A DNA stretch of 64,000 bases, from assembly GCA_025531455.1 (NCBI GenBank), contig JAMYHL010000069.1, forward strand, positions 303,849 through 367,848, read 5' to 3'. The position numbers and the translations under genes were made by a program. The notes below the pieces were generated by a model. The model did not search any database, was not told the origin of the DNA, and saw only the letters and a program-made list of their open reading frames with translations. Positions 20,752-33,702 of this stretch are shown in pieces; the stretch's first letter is position 1; each line of letters opens with the position of its first letter. The stretch comes from Apiotrichum sp. Y4204 (lineage: Eukaryota; Basidiomycota; Tremellomycetes; Trichosporonales; Trichosporonaceae).

Positions 20752-23700
20752 ATGTCGGAGCGGGACTCGAACGCGCTCACCGTCGACCCGGGGCGGTTCA
20801 CGGGCGAGGGCAGCGATCTGTCCCTGCTTGCGTGGCTCCGGGGCGCGGACCAGGCGCTCGACACGCTCCCCACCGAGGCCATCGCGCCGGCCGTCGAGGG
20901 CGTGCACAAGCTCGTGCTCCGCCTCCTCGTCCCCGCCCCCGTGTCCCCCGCGACGGCGCTTCCGAAACCTGGGCGGCCGATTCGCCACCTCGTTGCCCGC
21001 GTCGTCGTCAAGCTCCACAAACGCATAGAGAACCGTCAGCTCTTCGACCTCATCCAGGCCCTCCTCAAGGGCGTGGATGGCGGCAACAAGTCGATGAGCC
21101 AGCTCGAGAATGTCCAGCGCGTGGCGAGCTGGTACACTATAGGAGAGGTTATCAAGGAGCATGGTGCCAATGTAAGTGCAGGGCTTAGCGGGGTGGTCTT
21201 GTTACCCGATATATGGGGCGCGGCATAGCACGGGGTCCGTGTCCGTGACAGCGCCGAAGCGTGACACTTCGACGAGTTGCCCGGGTGCGCTGGTCGGACG
21301 AGCAAGAAACAGCGTGGATGCTTACGGTTCAGATGATGTCCGTTATGGCCGAGATCACGACCTTGTCGGTTAAGACTCTACGTAACTCCAACTTCTCTGT
21401 CCTTTTGCGAACACAAGCAGTATACGCGTTCGCAAAGTCCCTTATCTCGGCTGGTCGCGCGCTGCCCGACGCGCTGGTCAAGGATCTTCTCAAGAACCTT
21501 CGCTCTGGACTGCAGGACAAGGCTCTGCCTGTTCAGCGTGCATCAGCCGAGGCCTTTGTCAACCTCCACCAGTACTCTCCAGTGCTGCCTCTGCAGGCGA
21601 CGCTCGACTCCGTCTTCCCGCTCGTCCTCAAGAGTCTAGAGACTGCGGACTATCTCACCCGCCGGAGTCTCAGCCAGCTTTTGGCCCACTTCCTTGCCGC
21701 TACCCAAGTTTCGGGAAGCGGGTATGTGGCGCCCGATCCTCGTAAGGCGCCGGCAAAGAAGGACAAGGACAAGGAGCGCGAGGAGGAGGACGGCGCACCG
21801 CAGGTCGTGACGTCTGCACCAGAGGACAAGGTCAAGGCCTTGTTCACCCCTGAGCAGATGCTCAAGCATCTTTCGGTCCCGTACAACCGCCACAATGCGC
21901 CGCGGAAGCTGCGGAACGCGATCATGGACGTATACGCTACACTCCTTACACGGCTCGGGGCGGAGTATGTCGAGGCGCACTATACGGAGATTGTCGACCA
22001 CATTATCGAAGAGATTGTTCTCCAGCAGCGCCCCCAGACAAACCGTTTTGAGATGCTCCAGACCCGCGAGGCCGTCGGCATTATAATCCGCGACCTCATT
22101 GGTGTCTCGATGCTCACAGAGGCAGGACAAGTCATGGCCATTCGAGAGTGGACCAACAACTATCTGCGCAAGTGGAACCAGACGCCTTTGGCCGGCCAGA
22201 AGAACCCCAACAAGAATGCTCTTATCATTGCACTGCAGGAGGTAGCAGGATTGCTTGGACAGCTTGGCAACGCACCTCCCGCAGTGCTCGAGCAGCTGGC
22301 CGAGCCACTCGTCCGCCTTCTCAGCCATGAATCCTACTCGGTTCGCACTGCCGCTGCATACACGCTTCGTAGGTTCACCACAACGAATCCGTCCCAGCTC
22401 GCTCGTCTCCTTGGCGGCCTCCTTGCCGATATCAACAAGGATCTCGAGCTCCTGAAGTCGCCGACGGCGCCAAAGGATCTCCCGACGCGTATCCTGGGTC
22501 GTGCTGTGGCGACTGCTGCCCTTGTCTCAGTCTCACCGTCACGGCCACTCTACGTTTCCAACGATATCCCTAGCAAGGTCTTCGATCTCGCGGTCTCTCT
22601 CCTCAAGCGCGCAGGCGATCACGATGTTGCAATCGCGACTGTCGAGGTGCAGGTGGCGTGGTACCTCATAGCGGCTCTCATGTCTCTCGGTCCCGGACTG
22701 GTCAAGCTTCATCTGCCACAGCTTCTGGTCCTTTGGCGTAACGCCCTGCCGAAGCCGAGTAGCAAGGACAGCGTGGTTGGCGACCGTGGCGAAGCCGAGT
22801 GGAACTTCTTGCTCGTCGTCCGTGAAAGCGCGCTGTCGGCCATTCACAACTTCCTCAAGCACAATGCGGCACTTGTGAACATTGACGTCGCGCGGCGTAT
22901 TGCCACTCTGCTCACCAACTCGCTCAACTTTGTCAACGGATTCGCGACAGCGTATGCGGAGCTCCTGCGCGAACAGGCTGCCAACCCTAGTGGCGTGTCC
23001 AGCATCTCGCAGCTCCGCCCATCGCTCGTGGAACGCGAGGCCAATCTCCGCCGCAGGGTCATGCAGTGTTTCACTGATTTGGGCCCATCGTCGGCCACAG
23101 AGTCAATGCAGCCGGCGCTTCTGCAGGCGGCCGTTACCCTCATGGCCGACCCCGAGAACTACTCTGGTTCTGGAGCGCAGGCGGCTATCGCTGCGCAGGC
23201 TGGGCAGTTTGCCAACGTCTGGCAGAGTGTAGATGGTTACGCATTCGGCATCACTTCGCTGCTCGCTGCTCGCGAGCGGGAACGTGGGGCTTCGGAGGAA
23301 GACGTCTTCCTCAACCGTGACAAGATCGAGATGGCCATTGAGGGTCAACTCTCCGCGCCCATAATGGGTTCGGTCGAGTATGATTACCTCGAGCTTTTCT
23401 CTGCTTCCACACTCGTGAACCCTCCTCGCCCTGTTCCCGCCCAGACAGGTGTCATCGACGCCGGTATCTTACTATTCGCCACTCTTTTCGCACACCAGAA
23501 CCTGGAGGGACAGGTTCAGAGTCTCGCAACGCTCTCCTCGCACGTCCGCAGCTCCAAGCTGGAGCGTAACCCTGGTCGTCGGCAGGCTGTGGTGGCCAAC
23601 ACAATGGAGGCTCTCCGCCGCTCGCTTGAGCACGCTGAGAGTGCGGGACTGCGTGCGCGTCGTGCCCTCGGCTCGCCCCAGGTCAGCGATCTGATCAAGT

Positions 23701-26700
23701 CTCTTCTTCAGGACGCGGTACTGCATGAGCAGCCGTCTATCCGCGGCGCGGCCGCCCAGGCGATGGGACACCTCTCGGCCTTGGCGGGCAGCGCGTACCT
23801 CTCGTCGCAGGTCCAGTGGCTTGTCGACCAGGTGGTGAACAACCGCGTCCCTGAGTCTCGCGCCGGATGCGCAGTGGCGTTTGGTGAGATCTACGGCTCC
23901 GTCGGTGGACTGTCTGGTGGACCCATTCTGAAGACGATTGTCAACATTCTCATGTCGCTCGCGACCGACCCCCATCCGGTCGTTCACTACTGGGCCTTGA
24001 CAGCATTGACGCAGATCGTCAACTCGGCAAACCTGGCCTACTCGCAGTATGTGCAGACTACGCTCGGCATGATCGCCAACATCTACCTGCTGGAGACGCA
24101 CGAGCCAGAAGGCGGATCGCTCGGCAGTGTCAATCTGCGCGGTGACCTTCCAGCATATCAGATCATCTGTCGTCTCCTCCACGCCCTCATTGGCGTACTC
24201 GGCCCCGAGCTGCAGGAGCCAGGCAAAGTGCGATCTCTGGTATTCCTTCTCGTGCACGAGTTCCGTGAGGAGACGGACGAGGGCCTTGCGGTCGAGGCCA
24301 TCAAGTGCATCCAGCAGTTCCTCATGTTCGCCCCTGCCGAGGTGGACGTGCCCAAGCTTGTGTCGAGCTTCAGGACGTATCTCGCCTCCACTCGCCGGCC
24401 GCTCAAGGTTGCTGCTATCACTGCCCTGTACCAGATTGTCCAACGCGACGCGGTGCTCATGTCCAAGGTCGGCGGCAACCAACTGGTCGAAGAACTGTTT
24501 GGTCTTCTCGACAACGACCCGACCATTGAGGGTGTCAAGGCTGTGATCACCTCATGGCTGCTCCAAACTGCAGCAGCTCTCCCATCTGGTTGGATTGACC
24601 TCTGCCAGCGCATTATGACTCGCACAGCGGTTGCCGCCGCGGCTGCCAAAGCGCCGAAAGCGTCCACAAACGCCCCAATGTTCCTCGACGACGAGGCCCA
24701 GTCCCTCGGGGGCGACTCTGCAAACCAGACTTCGGCTCTCAACTCGCGTTGGCGCACCCAGCTGTTCGCCTTGCAGTGCCTTCACAACATTGTCAACTCG
24801 GCCGCGGACGGAAGTAAACCCGAGCACTTTGACCCTGTCCTGGCGCGTAGGCTCGGCGTCAACCCGCGTCACATGCTGCTCTCGCGCGTAGGCGACCTCA
24901 TCCGCATGGCGTTCTCCGCGAGTGCGGCTTTGGTCGAGGATGTCCGCCTTGCGGGTCTCCAGGTGCTTCGGGATGTGATCGAGCGCTTTGCTGCGTCACC
25001 GGATCCAGACTTTGAGGGCGCCCTCCTACTGGAGCAGCATCAGGCCCCGATCGCCGCGGCGCTGACACCGTCGTTTGGCTCGGACTCAACGCCGGAAGTG
25101 CTCGCTTCTGCCGTGCAGGTTTGTGCAGTCTTTGTCGGCTCTGGTGTCGTAAAGGAGGTGTCGCGCATGGGTCGTATACTCAAGCTCTTAACCTCGGCGC
25201 TGGAACAGTGCAAGTCGAACGACCTGCTGCAGCTCGGCGACGTCACCGACCTGTCGTCGTCGGCGTCGGTCATGCTTAAGATATCGATCCTGGCCGCGTG
25301 GGCGGAGCTCCAGATTGCGTCACTGCGCCAGAGTTATCTAGAGAGCGTCCTCAAGCCGTACAGGTACCTTCTCGGGTCATTCTGGGTTGGCGCGCTGCGC
25401 GACTATGCGCAGCTGCGCACCGATCCCGAGATGGGTGCCGCAGGTGGCATGGACTACAGCACGGGTCTTGGTCGTGACGTTCTGCTGCCCTACTACGAGG
25501 CTGCTGTGCCCAAGCTCCTCCATGCCGTCGCAATCGGGCTTGCATCAAACGACCCTTTCATGATCGGCGCTGTCGACGGCGCGACGTACACGTCGTCGGA
25601 GGCCCCGTCCGTGCCTCAGGGCCCGACCATTCGTGCTGAACCGAGCGCCAATTTCTTCATCCTCTATGGCCTCGCCTTCGAGTCGCTCACGCGCTCGCTC
25701 GGCTCTGACCCGGCTATGGCGTCCGTGGTGCTCAAGGTGATGACCGCACTGGTGCACCCACAGCTGAGCGGCACGACCGTGTTTGACGGCGCGTTCTTTG
25801 ACGAGATGTGCACCCTCTGCTACCGCATTGCCATGTCCGAGCCGGCGGCCGTCAAGGCCGACATGGTCGACCTCGTGGCAGCATTCGCGACCAGCAGGAA
25901 GGGCATGACGGGAGTTGACAGTGCGCAAATCCGCCGCGCGCTGGCCATTGTCGCGTTCGTGCTCCGAGGAACTATCCCCGCGCCGCAGGTGGCGACGACC
26001 TTTTCTCCGTCGGACTCGGCCGCGGACCGCGTCGCGTTCCTCAAGACCGCTTTTGCGGCCTACGCGCGCATCGTCGAGGTCATGGACATAGCACAGCGCG
26101 CTGACTTGTGTGCGGTTGCCATCCATCTCTTTGCTGGTGAGTGCGAGTGGACTGGGTGAGGCTGTTGAGTCGACGCTGACAGTAGATCTGCTTCACGATG
26201 AGACGCCGAACATGGACCTTGCCGGTCAATGTCTGCCGTCGCTCAAGCTGATTCTCGACCTGATTCTCTGCTCGCAGGTGCCGACTATTACGGCCACGAG
26301 CGAGCGTGTGCTCCATGGACTGCTTGGCGCCTGTCTGAACAATGTGGATGAGATGCGGTGAGTACAGGAAACATGGGAGGCATGAGTGATTCTGACGCCC
26401 CAGCACCCGCGTCAACCCCGTGGCCAGCATTAAGATAAAGAACAACCTTCTCGCTCTGGTGCTGATTCTTACCGCGCTGCCACTGTCGGCGCGGGTGTCA
26501 AAGCCAGTTGTGGAGCAGATCGCATCTGACATAGGGCGGTACATGTCCACATCGTCTGAACGTCCGGAGCTTGGTCTGACGCCGATCCACTGCGCGACGA
26601 CACTACTTCTTGCATCGTTGCGTCCTGTCCCGGGGACTTCGAAGCCGTCACCAGTGCTTCAGCACGCCGCCATGTGTGTTCTGACACCATTGATAGGCTT

Positions 26701-27118
26701 CGTTGCCGATGCTGTCGTGTCTCTCGCCGAGACGAGCGAGGGCCCAACAGCCATTGCCACCCTAGAAGGTCTACGCGAGGTGATTCGTGGCCTTGTTGCC
26801 TGGTGCAACGGTCTGCCGGAAGATGTCAAGCCGCGAGGCTACGGCATTCTCGTCCCCACTCTGTGTCTTCTTCTGGACCCGGGAGCGGACTCGTCCGATC
26901 CAAGCCCGGCGCATCAGCTCGCAACCAACACGCTCCTCCAGCTGGCGGCGTCAAGCCCGAAGGCGTTCAAGGACGCGACGCAGGCCATGCCCGAGGGCGA
27001 GCGGTCGGGTCTCGAACGCGCGGTGCGTGAAGCGGTCGGGGCGCGTGCCGCGGCAAAGCCGCAGCAGCAGACGCGTGAGGAGCGCAAGGGCATTGCTCTC
27101 AAGAGCTTTGGTGCGTAG
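20752..27118 (+). CDS. LAA1: HEATR5/Laa1-type giant HEAT-repeat protein
   Basis: Predicted 2036-aa alpha-solenoid of the HEATR5/Laa1 family, which works with the AP-1 clathrin adaptor in trans-Golgi/endosome transport. Exons 20752-21171, 21333-26136, 26186-26357 and 26404-27118; introns of 161, 49 and 46 nt. Tandem HEAT units run through most of the length. Family landmarks include an N-terminal HEAT block (VLLRTQAVYAFAKSL, then LPDALVKDLLKNLRSGLQ), the segment RAGCAVAFGEIYGSVGGLS, then HPVVHYWALTALTQIV, and a C-terminal end in ALKSFGA, close to the usual LKxF ending. The first intron has a second usable acceptor at 21251 that would add 27 residues in frame; 21332 was preferred because CTTAC lies just before it. 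The start is the ATG opening MSERDSNAL. It is strongly basic to neutral, with no membrane segment or signal peptide. Confidence 0.9.
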
Positions 27119-30100
27119 AAGGGTGGTGTGTGAGTGGCACAAGGAGCAGTCGTGTACAGTTCTACCAACACATTATCCGTAGTAATGGCGTGTAGCCGAT
27201 AGAATGCGATAGCATGCGGAATTGCCGAGCTTGCAGTGTTAGACACGGGGCGTCTATACCGAAGATGGTCAGTAACTGCATCGCAACAAGCCGAGACAGG
27301 TGCCATGACAAGCATGACAAGCTGCGGAATTGGAGTGGGAAGCTTCTTGTTGGTCGGAACATCCGCGCCAGACTCCTACTCCACTTTGTCTCACCGATCT
27401 CGCGGCAGTGATACAGCAGCAAGCGCCACCGCAGCAGTGTCGCATCGCCTGAGCGCCAAAGCGGAAGACAAGACAGGAGCGAGACAAGGACCGAACGACG
27501 ACAAGGTAGCAAGGACATGATCACGAGCCGCAATCGCCGATCCCGCCCCGATTCCATTTCCACTGCTGCGCGCTGTGCATCCTGTGCCTTCGCGGGTGAT
27601 TCAGACATGACAGAGACAGGGCACGGACATGATAGGCACACTGTGTGCACCGCGCGCATCTGCACCTAGATCTGCAAGTCATTTGGACAAGGCGACTGCG
27701 GCCTTGGCACTGCCACAATAGAAGTGTGCGCCGTCGACATGAAGCGGATCTACATCTGCATCTAGGTCCGGCACTAGTGTCATCACCGTGACTCAGCGCT
27801 GCGCATTTTCCTCGATTCCGCACGGTCGCACGGTCGGCGAAGTGTCACGGCGCTCCACTCGGCGACTCGCGACTGGCGACTCGCTTGCCTCGCGATCCTA
27901 TCCCGCCGTTATCCGTCACGGCCCGATTCCGAGCTGGGCAATGCTGTATCATAATAGATGCCCTATCACGGATTTTGCACCGCGCGACGCAACGGCAATG
28001 CGGCATTTGCCGCTCGGTAATTCCAAGATAGGAGACAGCGTTTCTCTCGGTAGTCGGCGCGTATCCGTCCTCCGATCCACCCGGAGCCGGAGCTCGGGCC
28101 TACTCCGTGTGATATGCAACCCTCCCTCCCGCCGGCTCCGCGCGGGCGCAGCGAGATTCCCGATCCACCGCACCCGGCGTACCGGCGCGGCCCCGTCCGT
28201 GTCGGTCTCTCGGTGCCGGCCACAACCGCCTCATCCGCGTTGTACATCTACAGTACATGCCCATTATCGGCACTCAAGCATGGCATGGGAGAAGCTGCCG
28301 AAGCGCCGCGGATGGACTTGGGCTTGGCGCCGGCCCGTGAGGCGCTGGGCGCGGGCGGCCCTGTGGGGGTGGAACTCGAGAATGGGTATGAACGGCTGCA
28401 GACTGGTCAGACTGGCTTGTTCAGCGGGGCACTCGGCCCTTGGCCCATGGGCTGACCATGCCGCACCGAGGTGGGCCCCACGGCACTGCCGAGTATACCT
28501 GAAGAGCTGAAGATTTGCCCTTGGGCCTTGGGTCCGGCATGTCGCTCGGCATCTGAGCTCGCAAGGCGGTCTGTGCGCTTCGTAGCTCGTCGCTCCGCAA
28601 GATGCGGTGACGCACGGCGCACGGCCGCGATCGTATGAACGCACGGATCACGGATCACGGAGCTGCGGATCGAGCTCATTTGAAGCTCATGTCCTGCGCG
28701 AGCTGCGCGCAGCGTCGGTGCCTGTGTGCCTAGACGGTCGACAGAGCGCGTGTCACACAGAAGCATGGCGTATAGCGATACGCTAGATGGACGCGGTACG
28801 GCGCCGTGCTTCCGAAGGAATCCGAGCTGAGGAAAACTACTAGAACTACGTAGCTAGCTAGCTAGTGCAAGCTGCGACGCACACGAGAGGAGCTACCCCT
28901 TGCTACCCAGGACTTGTCGGAGGCCGATGACTGGATGGTCACAGAGAATGCATATTACAGATTGCAGACAGTCTGTTACTCCAGGAGTTCTTTTCTGTTC
29001 GGTCTGTTCCTTGCTCATGAATGCGATCCGAGGCACACCAGGACGCGAGATAAGCGCACTGGCAATGTGGTGCGGTGTACAGCATGTCGCTCGCCGACGT
29101 TCCTGCTGCCCGCGATCCTGCGAACTGCGTTCCTGTGATCCTGAATCCTGTAGGCCCGGGACACAAAAGCATGGGCTGAGCCGAGCAGTCGGATCGCAGG
29201 ATCATGAGATCATGAGATCACAGTTAGTTTCGACCTGTAACACGTCGGAGACGATGGCGTCGGCACGCGGCGCGCGGGCGCGCGTGCACGCGGTGCTCCC
29301 ACTTTTCCACACCACGGTTACATGTCTCATACGTCCCATGCCGGCTACTCAACTCCACTTGGCTACTAGCTACCAGTCTCTGCTATCCTTGCCGGCGACT
29401 GCCGACTGCCCGATGCCGGAGTATCCGGCGTCACGCATGGTACATGATACGGGTGTGCCGCTGCAGCTGTATACCTAGGACCTACGACATCGTCCCTCTG
29501 AGGAGCTTAAACTCAGCTGTGGACGAGTGGACGCGACACGGGTTTCGGCACTTGCCTGGTTTTGGCACAGCACAATGAACATGTACCCCCGGGAAGCTCG
29601 AGTGAGGCTCCGTACTCTCGAATCTCTAAGATCTCTGCAAAGCATTTAGTGGCGTGACACATAGTGCAGGGCCCGTGTCGTGCTTGCAGGCCGATTGAAT
29701 GCCGGTGCCTCGGGCCGTCGGCCACACACCGCAGTAACGCTCTCCAAGTTAGGACAGCGATGTTCGAGCACTGTCCAGCCGTGGCTGGGCCGGCGGAAAG
29801 CGACTGTGGCGCCGTCCCCGTTCTGTCCGGGACGTATCGGCATCTTTGAAGGGAAATGGTATACAGGTTATAACAGAAGCATGCACAGCACACAGGCAAT
29901 AATCACAAACGGCGGGTCGCGCCCCGATTGCTCTAGTCTACAGTCCTCGGCTCACGATCGCGACTCGGCTCGGTGTGTGATTTCGGCGTCCAATGCCGCA
30001 GAGACAATTGAGTCTGAGCCATTGGCGCGGTTATCTGTGCCCAACTCTGCCGCCATGTGTGGCGAGGTTACCAGCTGCATCCCAAGCTCCTGTGCATCGG

Positions 30101-32813
30101 AGCTGTTGGTCCTGCGCAGCATGTGGGACACGCGGCTCAATAGCTCGGTGCGCTTGAAACCGACCCGCCTTGGAGCTTTGCAAACATTTTACTGCATTTA
30201 GTGTTGTGGCAGATTGCCATATGATATTCCTATCTGGATGGTTCTGGAGCTAACCGCGGTGTTTAGCGATCGAGATACCCGCTGCGCAGCAGATGTGATT
30301 GAGACGATTGAGGCTGATATGGTACGCTGATCCGACCCGGTGATCCGCAAAGCGCAAAATCCGTTATTCGACAAGTTTCCAGCTTCTAGTGGAAAGGGCA
30401 CAAGGCCTGAGGCCTGAGACCTGAGGTCCGATGGATGGACGATCCTAGGCACCACCGACAACATGTGGAACAACCGCCCATGCAATGCCGCCCATGCCGC
30501 CCAAGGCAATTAGCGGCGACTCTTGCCAACGCGCCAACACTACCCAGCACTGATCTGCATTCGACTGCGGAATGCGCAGCAGGCACGGTCCGTTCATGGG
30601 TGAACGCATTTAACTTTGGGATGCTCAGGAGATTGTCTTCCTCTGGCCCTGTGCGCTCATGTCATTATCATATGTACCTTTGCTTGGGTCCCTGCATGGT
30701 CTGCATGGGCGCGGCGGGAAGGCTTCGAGGCAAGGTCCGTTTTGAATTGGCCAGCTTATTGGCGAAATTGCGGTTGTATCCGGCGGTCTCTGGAGGCACC
30801 GCAAGAGGCACCCTGGTTCTGCGGACTGAATCGAGATAATAATAAATGTCTCAGTCTTGGACTAGCGGCATGCCTGGCTGGCTGGAGCTGGCTTGAGCTG
30901 AACCTAACGCCCGCGGCGCCGGGTTTCGCGAGCACCTCGGCTTGGCATGTTCTGGCAAACAATAATCGGGGAGAAAGGCCAGACGCATTCCCACTGGGCT
31001 ACCAACGAATTCGCGAGATCGAACAGGGCAGGGCAAGAGGAACAGCACCATGTGAGGGGTAGCGAGTAGGTAGGTACTCGGCTACCCAGGCTGCCCAACT
31101 GCCCACGCTGGTCATGACATTCCCCGTGCACTCTTGCGCAAGGGGCAGGCTGGCGGTTATGACGAAAGACCGTATCAGGTCGTCGCGGAATTGCGGGGCT
31201 ACATATTTCCATCCTGCCGTTCATCTGCCAATGTCGTCTGTTTGATTTGAGGGGTTTCCACAATGCGGCCTCAGCCCTCCGTTGTTATCCAATCTGCTCT
31301 TGGTCGGATGTTCTCGACCGGGCAATGAGTGTTAATCCCTTACTGGTGGCTTGCCATTGTGCGTTTTGCGTTTGCTGGGGCCGCGACATGTGGGGAGGGT
31401 AGTCGTACAAATGGCCACAGGGGTTAGCAGGGGTTCGAGCGCGGGAGCCCGCAGGGGCGGATCAAGTGGGGGAGCGGGTGAGGCGACACAGACGGAAGTC
31501 TCAGAGCGAGGAGATCGGGAAAGTCTGTTGGCGGTGGCTGTGGACGACAGGATCCGAAGGGCATGGAAGCCGTGAAGCCGCTGCACACATCTCGTGTTAC
31601 AGCGTGCGGGCGCGGACGCTTGTACCGCGGATAACGAAAGACCCGGTCGCAGGTTGAAGGGAGCCTCGGCGCCTCTGGCCTCGGGTAGGCTTTTTGAGCC
31701 GTGAGTCTGCCAACTATGTGGATACGCCTAATCCATAGGTTTGCATTTGCGGGTTTGGATCTTCCATCTTCTGGTGATGTTTTCCTGGCGCAACTGCTCC
31801 GTGGGCCCAAATTCCCAAACGAGATCTGTAACCGCACTATCGGGTGGTGTTGTGTTCGAATGGCGCTGAACTTGGGATCGATCGGCAGAAGAGCCGCGGA
31901 CTCTGCCGGGGGGATAGCCTTCACTCGACCCTGGGTTTATGCCCTTTGCCTCGTGTGTGGAGGACGTGCTTTGAGCCGAAGCCTTGGGCCTGGGGCCTGA
32001 AGCAGTCCATGCATACCTGCATTCAGGGACCGAAGTGCACGAGCCGAGTAGTAGGTTGGCTAGCCTGAAGACAGTGGCAGACAGGACGCGACTAGGGCAG
32101 GGAGGGGATTGTTCTTCCTTTTTTTTTTTCTCCTCCTGTAGCCTTCTCCATGGTGGCACAAGCACACAAGTCTCTGATATCTCATTTCTGGAACCGGTTC
32201 CCCTTCGATCCGCATCCGCGCGGGGTGTGGTGTGCCTTGCTCTACTAGACTTTTCTACCCGCATGGCAGGGAAGGGGAGGGGATGGGATGGAGGTGTGAC
32301 AGTCTCCGGTGGCATACGAATTTCGCCTCGTCGCCGCCCCACGCCCCCGCCCACACGCCCCGCTATGGCCGGTCCGGGCCCGGGCAGCCACCTGCTGCGC
32401 ATTCGACTCAGGGTATGCCATTTCACTCCCGGGCTAGGCCGTCCTCGGTGCCCAGGGGCGCAGAGGGAGAAGGAGGGAAGAGGAAAAAAAAAGTCGAGGA
32501 GAGAGAGGGAAAAATAAAAAAGTTGAGGCTGCTGCTGTGGCTCTGCGGCGTGTTGTGTGTGTGTGTGGACTGTGTAGGGCCAACGGGCCGTAGCGCGCGT
32601 GGGGCGTATGGGTCTAGCGCCTAGCGAGGCTGCTCCTGGCTGTCGATGGGATGGATGGATCGGTGAGTGGATGGATGGGATTGACTGCATGGAATTCTGG
32701 CTGTGGACCCCCTCGCCTCCCTGCGCCCCTGCGCGCCCAACAGCGCGGTCCCCCGGCACCCTACCTGCCAGTGTCTGTTTTCGTGACTCCGGTCTTCTGT
32801 TTGTATAAAACCC
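27119..32813. other. 5.7-kb gene-free stretch upstream of the CFEM gene
   Basis: No conserved coding frame on either strand. The longest unassigned frame is 31728-32855 on the minus strand (375 codons, low complexity). Visible structures are a CG-alternating segment at 29262-29293, TAGCTAGCTAGCTAG at about 28851-28865, G-rich sequence at 31375-31480, and a TG run near 32553-32570. It may be the long regulatory region of the CFEM gene or may hold non-coding RNA; nothing proves either. Confidence 0.6.
29262..29293. repeat. Alternating CG/CA segment with Z-DNA potential
   Basis: Thirty-two bases that are nearly all alternating purine-pyrimidine (GCGCGCGGGCGCGCGTGCAC at the core). Such sequence is prone to left-handed DNA. 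It sits in non-coding sequence between HEATR5 and CFEM. Confidence 0.6.
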
Positions 32814-32820
32814 ATCTCCC
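32814..32820 (+). promoter_or_regulatory. TATA box of the CFEM gene
   Basis: TATAAAA, 116 bp before the CFEM ATG and followed by a pyrimidine-rich leader (32825-32880). The arrangement is typical of a strongly expressed fungal gene. Confidence 0.6.
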
Positions 32821-32929
32821 CCATCGTCCCCCCTCTTCTTCGTTCTTTCTTCCATCCGATCTCGTCCCGACCACTTTCTTTAGACCGAACTACCTTCTCT
32901 ACCCTCTAATCACCCCCCAAATAATCACA

Positions 32930-33702
32930 ATGAAGTTCGCTCTCGCCGCTCTTACCGTCGCCGCCTCGGCCGTTGTCGCCCAGGGGTGAGTACCACCAGC
33001 GGAAACCCCGCCTGCCATTGGCATCCTGCTCACATTTCGCAGCATTGCCGACCTCCCCCCCTGCATGCTCACCTGCGCCGCCTCGAACATGGCCAAGGCT
33101 GAGGGCTGTGGCCCCACCGACTTCGCTTGTCTCTGCAAGTCGGAGCCCTTCATGACCGGCCTCATCTCGTGCGCCGAGGGGTAAGTCCTTTCTTGAATTA
33201 GCATTTTACCCGCACATGTGCTGACATGCCAAGCTCGTGCTCGCCTGAGGACCTCGCCAAGAAGGACACCCTCCTTGCCTCCCTCTGCCCCGGTGGTGCC
33301 GCCACCGGCGGTGCCGGCGGTGCCGCCACCTCGGCCCCCGCCTCGGAGTCCGCCGCCGCCACCTCCGCCGCTGAGTCCGCCGCCTCGTCGGCCTCGGAGG
33401 CTACCTCCGCCGCCTCGGAGTCCGCCGCTTCGGCCACCTCCGTCCTTGAGTCGGCTGCCTCTTCCGCCTCGGGTGCCGTCGCCTCGGCCACCGGTGCCGT
33501 CAAGCCCACCGGCGGCGTTGTCGGCGGCACCAACGGTACCACCAACGGCACCAGCACCAACGGCACCAAGCCCTCCGGTGCCCCCAACTCCACCGCCTCG
33601 GCCCCCGCCACCACCTCGAAGCCCTCGGCTGCCGGCCTCCGCTCGGAGCTTGGCTTCGCCGCCGTTGTCGGTGGTCTCCTTGCCTCGGCCCTCCTCCTCT
33701 AA
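32930..33702 (+). CDS. CFEM-domain GPI-anchored surface protein
   Basis: Predicted 220-aa secreted protein from exons 32930-32985, 33043-33180 and 33234-33702. Residues 1-18 are a signal peptide (MKFALAALTVAASAVVAQ). One CFEM domain follows (about 20-77) with the eight expected cysteines in the order C-x3-C, C-x7-C-x-C, C-x4-C, C. The Asp seen in haem-binding CFEM domains is represented by D in GCGPTDFACLC. Residues 80-195 are Ala/Ser/Thr/Gly-rich, with NGT glycosylation sites, as in wall stalks. The C-terminus is hydrophobic (FAAVVGGLLASALLL), preceded by a small-residue cleavage region, so a GPI anchor is expected. CFEM proteins serve in haem/iron uptake, adhesion or wall structure; which role applies here cannot be told. 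The three exons cut the CFEM domain at phase-2 sites. Confidence 0.93.
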
